Position numbers and translations under genes: made by a program
Assembly: GCA_017940955.1 (NCBI GenBank)
Contig: JAGAXP010000044.1
Location: 1 to 6,610, forward strand
DNA: 6,610 bases
Source of the DNA: Oribacterium sp.
Lineage (GTDB): Bacteria > Bacillota_A > Clostridia > Lachnospirales > Lachnospiraceae
Direction: 5' to 3'
Part shown: positions 4,665 to 6,610 of the stretch, piece after piece
Layout of the letters: every line of letters begins with the position of its first letter
How positions within the stretch are numbered: the stretch's first letter is position 1
Notes under the pieces: generated by a model
Told to the model about the DNA's origin: nothing
Seen by the model: only the letters and a program-made list of their open reading frames with translations
Database searches by the model: none

Positions 4665-6416
4665 GCTAGAGAATTAAAGAGTTTCAGGGAACGTCGTGAA
4701 ACCAGAAAGAAAAAATCAGGTGGGAAAAAGGGCACTCCCTTCATGGTTGTGCTTATACTGATCCTTTTGGCCGTCGGACTGGTTGGCTACTATTTTTACG
4801 AGAAAAAGTTCGCGCCCACAAAGGTTCTTGCGGATAAGGCGGAGTACTTCGGGGTCAGCGGCGATGAGGTGGCATTGTTCCTGAATGACGAACAGCTGTT
4901 TACGGAGGAGGACAAGCCTGTAACCGGCAGAGTCATTAACGGCGGACTTTTCCTGCCCTATGAGTGGGTCATGTCTGAACTCAACAGAGGCTTCTACTGG
5001 GCAAAGGATGTTAATGAAATCCTTTATACATTACCCAAAACGACTGAGAGATACGGTCTCGGGGACACCCTGGAGGACGGCTCAACGGCCTTTGTCCGTA
5101 TAGGGGACACCACCGAAGATCTGTTCCTGAACATTAAATTTGTTCAGAAATACACGGATATCCGCTACAGTACCCATCTCGAGGACGAGTCGAAGAGAGC
5201 CTTCATTTTCAATGACTGGAGCCCCTACGAAACCTGTAAGGTAAAGGGCAAGGAATCCGTGAGACTTCTCGGCGGAATCAAGTCCGAGGTTCTCACCACT
5301 CTTAAGTCAGGGGATAATGTTAAGCTCCTTGAAGCTATGGAGAACTGGAGCAAGGTCCAGACGGGAGACGGCTACATCGGCTGGCTCAGGAACAAACATC
5401 TTTCAGACAAAACCGAGGTGACACCGGAATCCGGGTTCAAGGCTCCGGATTACACCCATATCACAAGAATTGACGGCTCAAAGGTAGTGCTTGGTTTCCA
5501 CCAGATCACTTCCACTGCGGCCAATGCCTACATCGACGACATGGTTAAGGGTGTCACAGGCATGAATGTCATTGCCCCCACCTGGTTTATCCTTACTTCC
5601 GATGAGGGTGACTTCAATAACTACTGGACTCAGGAATATGTTGATAATGCTCACGCCCGTGGCTATCAGGTATGGGCTACCGTCAATAACTTCGACGGCG
5701 GCGAGATCGATGAATCCGTATTCCTGAAGAGCACAGAGATCAGGGCAAAGCTTATATCAAACCTTGTGAATGCAGCGGTGGCCGGAGGCATTGACGGACT
5801 AAACATTGACTTCGAGCTGATACCGGAGAGGTTGGGCAGGGATTATGTTCAGTTCATGAGGGAGCTTGCGGTTGAATGCAGGAAGGCCGGAATCATTCTC
5901 TCTGCCGACTGCTATGTTCCTTACGGCTACAACAGCTACTACGATCTTGAGGAGCTGGGAAAGCATATCGATTACGTGCTCATCATGTGCTATGATGAGC
6001 ATTATGCCGGAAGCGAGGAGGGAAGTGTTTCCTCCATAGGCTACCTTAATCATGGTATTTCCGAGACTACAAAGATAGTTCCGGCTGACAGAGTGATCAT
6101 TGCTGTTCCGTTCTATACGAGAGTCTGGATGACCAATGAAGCAGGCGAGACAAGTTCCGATGCTCTCGGAATGTCGGACGCTCTCGACTGGGTTCAGAAC
6201 CATGGTGTGCAGCTCAGCTGGATAGGGGATGACATCGGTCAGAATTACGGAGAAGTGGTTGAGGACGGTATTACCAAGAAGGTATGGCTTGAGGATCGGC
6301 AGTCAATGCAGCTGAAGATCGATGCCATAAAGGAAGCCGGCTGCGGCGGAGTCGGTGCCTGGAAGCTTGGCCAGGAGCCGAGCGATATCTGGGAGATTGT
6401 AAACATTAATCAATAA
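4662..6416 (+). CDS. Membrane-anchored SH3/GH18 family cell-wall hydrolase
   Basis: This 584-residue protein starts with a strongly basic cytoplasmic stretch (residues 1-25) and one membrane segment (about 28-46), so the rest should lie outside the membrane. Residues about 55-190 resemble the small repeat domains often found ahead of wall hydrolases, but I do not recognise them firmly. Residues about 198-250 (VRLLGG to WLRNKHLS) look like a bacterial SH3 domain, which binds wall peptides. Residues about 274-580 are a glycoside hydrolase family 18 domain with the motif DGLNIDFE (378-385). E385 is the expected catalytic acid, and Asn replaces the usual second Asp, as in YaaH/SleL-like enzymes that cleave peptidoglycan rather than chitin. 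MCYDEHY and the final GVGAWKLGQE match late GH18 strands. No LysM domain is present. A role in peptidoglycan or spore cortex turnover is likely but not proven. It lies downstream of prfA with no clear promoter of its own. Confidence 0.88.
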   Translation: MARELKSFRERRETRKKKSGGKKGTPFMVVLILILLAVGLVGYYFYEKKFAPTKVLADKAEYFGVSGDEVALFLNDEQLFTEEDKPVTGRVINGGLFLPYEWVMSELNRGFYWAKDVNEILYTLPKTTERYGLGDTLEDGSTAFVRIGDTTEDLFLNIKFVQKYTDIRYSTHLEDESKRAFIFNDWSPYETCKVKGKESVRLLGGIKSEVLTTLKSGDNVKLLEAMENWSKVQTGDGYIGWLRNKHLSDKTEVTPESGFKAPDYTHITRIDGSKVVLGFHQITSTAANAYIDDMVKGVTGMNVIAPTWFILTSDEGDFNNYWTQEYVDNAHARGYQVWATVNNFDGGEIDESVFLKSTEIRAKLISNLVNAAVAGGIDGLNIDFELIPERLGRDYVQFMRELAVECRKAGIILSADCYVPYGYNSYYDLEELGKHIDYVLIMCYDEHYAGSEEGSVSSIGYLNHGISETTKIVPADRVIIAVPFYTRVWMTNEAGETSSDALGMSDALDWVQNHGVQLSWIGDDIGQNYGEVVEDGITKKVWLEDRQSMQLKIDAIKEAGCGGVGAWKLGQEPSDIWEIVNINQ

Positions 6417-6452
6417 GGTGTTAGTCTTCAAATAGGTTGGGCTTGGTATATG

Positions 6453-6487
6453 ACACGCGGAAGAAAAATAGAAGGTAGTCTGCGTGT
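6453..6487 (+). terminator. Hairpin after the GH18 gene, possible weak terminator
   Basis: ACACGCGGA (6453-6461) pairs with TCTGCGTGT (6479-6487) in nine base pairs including one G-T wobble, around a 17-base purine-rich loop. Only two Ts follow before AATGGG, so termination would be weak. It is the only candidate terminator within 70 bases of the GH18 stop codon. It could also be part of a structured leader of the next gene. Confidence 0.4.
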
Positions 6488-6497
6488 TTAATGGGCC

Positions 6498-6586
6498 ATG
6501 TGGACGGGGTTCCGGTCCAAAATATTACCGGGAAGTGAGCTATGGGGACGGGGTTCCCGGTCCAAAATACTACCGGGAACTAAGGA
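6498..6586 (+). repeat. Two tandem 44/45-bp units, each with an inverted repeat
   Basis: Unit 1 (6498-6541) and unit 2 (6542-6586) share almost identical first 37 bases, with two substitutions and one inserted C. Each contains TTCC(C)GGT and ACCGGGAA around a 10-base loop. In unit 2 the stem is perfect over nine pairs (6553-6561 with 6572-6580). In unit 1 one G is bulged. Within each unit GGAC can instead pair with GTCC (6502-6505 with 6515-6518 in unit 1), an alternative hairpin that excludes the first. No T-tract follows. The second stem ends two bases before the ribosome binding site of the next gene. They may be paired operator-like sites, RNA switches, or copies of a small dispersed palindromic repeat. 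Confidence 0.8.
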
Positions 6587-6598
6587 GTTTAAGTAACA

Positions 6599-6610
6599 AT
6601 GGAAACAATA
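6599..6610 (+). CDS. Start of a possible next gene, cut by the window end
   Basis: An ATG at 6599 opens the codons for METI before the window stops. AAGGAG (6582-6587) lies 11 bases upstream, a slightly long but usable distance. Too little sequence is present to name a product. Confidence 0.45.

Noticed and set aside
5799..6203. Minus-strand frame of 134 codons inside the GH18 gene
   Set aside because: It is opposite the catalytic domain, and the plus-strand frame carries all the conserved motifs.

Overview
The window reads as chromosomal DNA of a low-to-mid GC Gram-positive anaerobe, most likely a member of Lachnospiraceae (Clostridia). The evidence is the gene order rpmE - yqhQ(DUF1385) - prmC - prfA, purine-rich Shine-Dalgarno sites before every gene, a TTG start, and a short holin-like toxin gene of a type common in Bacillota. 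The genus cannot be fixed from the sequence alone.

Layout. Positions 1-330 hold a small minus-strand type I toxin gene (158-241) that is too short for ordinary ORF calling. It has its own terminator at 67-94, a strong ribosome binding site, a candidate extended -10 promoter, and several inverted repeats that could fold the mRNA or end an antisense RNA. Positions 408-779 form a self-contained ribosomal protein L31 unit: promoter, structured leader, rpmE and a strong intrinsic terminator. From about 781 a second promoter appears to drive yqhQ (844-2025), prmC (2073-3188) and prfA (3452-4537). A membrane-anchored SH3/GH18 cell-wall hydrolase follows (4662-6416, TTG start). The last 190 bases hold a hairpin, a duplicated inverted-repeat element and the first four codons of a possible next gene.

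How the genes work together. prfA encodes release factor 1. prmC encodes the methyltransferase that modifies the glutamine of the GGQ motif of release factors, so enzyme and substrate are encoded side by side. L31 is a ribosomal protein, so most of the block concerns translation. The DUF1385 membrane protein has no established function. The GH18 protein probably acts on the cell wall outside the membrane, and its link with the translation genes may be only positional.

The unusual feature is a concentration of tandem repeats over about 4.7 kb. There are 24-nt degenerate repeats in the 3' end of yqhQ, four 48-nt in-frame repeats inside prmC between its two domains, three 71-nt repeats between prmC and prfA, and two 44/45-nt inverted-repeat units before the next gene. 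The sequence units are unrelated to each other by eye. The prmC insertion and the 71-nt array, together with the type I toxin locus, are the observations most worth following up.
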